DNA of 64,000 nt from NCBI GenBank assembly GCA_964030785.1, contig OZ034968.1, positions 50,971,230 through 51,035,229 of the forward strand, written 5' to 3'. A model generated the notes under the pieces. That model saw nothing but the letters and a program-made list of their open reading frames with translations, had not been told where the DNA came from and ran no database searches. Positions 62,866 through 64,000 of this stretch are shown piece by piece (positions within the stretch are counted from its first letter, which is position 1; each line of letters starts with the position of its first letter). This DNA is from Siderastrea siderea (Eukaryota; Cnidaria; Anthozoa; Scleractinia; Rhizangiidae). The position numbers and the translations under genes were made by a program.

Positions 62866-64000
62866 GTAAGATCAAATTTTCCAGGGAAAATATTGAATGG
62901 TTTCTAGCAAGTAGTTTAGGTAGCTGTTCAGCTGTTTGAGCTACAGTCATTTGCAAAAAAAGGGTCGAGACACTTAATTTTCTCAGGGCCTTTTTTCAAG
63001 TCTGCATGCATCAACATTGAGAGGGGTGGTAACCTGCCATCAGGCTTCTTTAGTGAGGAAAAGGAAGCATGAAAATTCGGCTTGCTTAGCTCGCCGAGCG
63101 CGGACTAGGGAAGAGATCGGAACGGAATCATTTTCTTTTTACGCCCACTTCAAGATGAATTGGGCGTAAAAACGGCAAGCATTTAACACTAGCACTGTTT
63201 TACTGCTTCAACAGTAGGTTCGACCTACTGAGTCATCTTATGTTTAGGCACATATTTGGTTGATTATTGTTAGAAAACGACCAGTGTTCGTGTAATGCTA
63301 AGATGTCAATATATACAAGTTAAGAAAAGGGCTAGTTTGAAAAAAAATTAAATTTTCGATAGTGGAAATTTAGAGAAGCAGTATAAAAGTGGTTCTTCTT
63401 TTTTATCCAAGAGCACACTTGTTCGGAAAAATGTGGACTTCAGCGAATGGTTGTTTAAATGCTTAAACGTTTTTTTGCATTTTACATTTGGCTCTTTGAT
63501 ATCTTATATAGCTTGATCAAGTTTTTGTATCCAATGAATTGCTTTGAAAAATCACCCTGGAATATCCCAACACAGCTTGTATGGCGTCCCAGGAAAGGTT
63601 ATTTTTTTGCAGTTTTCTTTTAAAGGGAACCTCCACTGTTACAACAAATTGACGTTAAATTGCTGGACTTAAAGTCCGAATTTCAATTTTTGCCAAAAAG
63701 TTAGAAATGAATATCACCTGTTTTCGCTTTTGAATTTCCCGGGCGCTGTCATTGAATTTTAATGACGTCAAATGGTTACCACTATTGTTGCATACGAAAG
63801 AAAGTTGCCTCATAACAATAGCGGCATCATTTGACGTTATAAAAAATTCGCGCGGGAAGTTCAAAAGCAAAACAAGAAATTCTGAAGAATTTAGAGGCGG
63901 CGGATGGTCTCCTCCCCCCCCCCCCCCAAATGTTACCTTAGAGCTTCTGTTTGATTTCCACGGGATCGTCTGTGCAAATATCGGTCGACCCCCCCCCCCC
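62866..64000. other. Intron sequence, no gene recognised
   Basis: This follows the donor after allantoicase exon 62808-62865. I could not find the next exon. Poly-C runs occur near 63915-63928 and at the window end. Confidence 0.45.

Overview
This is animal nuclear DNA, most likely from a cnidarian and probably a stony coral or close relative. It is AT-rich. Its genes are split into small exons with GT-AG introns. Introns and spacers are crowded with short inverted-repeat transposons and with fragments of Penelope-like elements carrying GIY-YIG endonuclease sequence. No rRNA, tRNA, CRISPR or operon structure was seen. The taxon is an inference from gene families and repeat style.

Layout. Bases 1080-4967 are a 3.9 kb unit bounded by ~290 bp terminal inverted repeats. 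It carries a spliced C2H2 zinc-finger gene whose promoter lies in one repeat, an acidic cysteine-ended ORF, two broken ORFs and a (GGT)n-based minisatellite; it looks like an internally deleted Polinton-like element. Bases ~7467-14378 (+) hold the 3' part of FIGNL1, the AAA ATPase that acts on RAD51, including its whole ATPase domain and one GC-AG intron. A 30-bp minisatellite (14560-15375) separates FIGNL1 from a tandem array of three minus-strand secreted S1A serine proteases (15633-18242, 20592-27873, 32111-34485). In all three I could assemble the signal-peptide exon as well as the catalytic exons, with matching phases. Between proteases two and three lies a 2.5 kb CAGGG-ended DNA transposon (28566-31062) with unrecognised ORFs.

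Bases ~34500-41000 are mobile DNA: several small inverted-repeat elements and a Penelope-like reverse transcriptase relic framed by ~560-620 bp inverted arms (37640-40885). From 41036 to the right end runs the allantoicase gene (+). Ten exons in consistent phase are visible (41036-62865) and the last exons lie beyond the window. Its introns hold large palindromes (41436-43315, 57757-58993), TTAA-flanked elements, two nearly perfect hairpins at 47 kb and transposase relics.

The host genes are not functionally linked: FIGNL1 serves homologous recombination, the proteases are secreted enzymes with a non-trypsin pocket, and allantoicase serves purine (urate) breakdown. The less ordinary content is in the mobile DNA: the TIR element at 1080, the 1.24 kb foldback element with an 8-bp direct repeat, three TTAA-flanked elements, two elements with 9-bp duplications, and a recurrent stem-loop followed by GAAACGT that resembles part of a hammerhead ribozyme.
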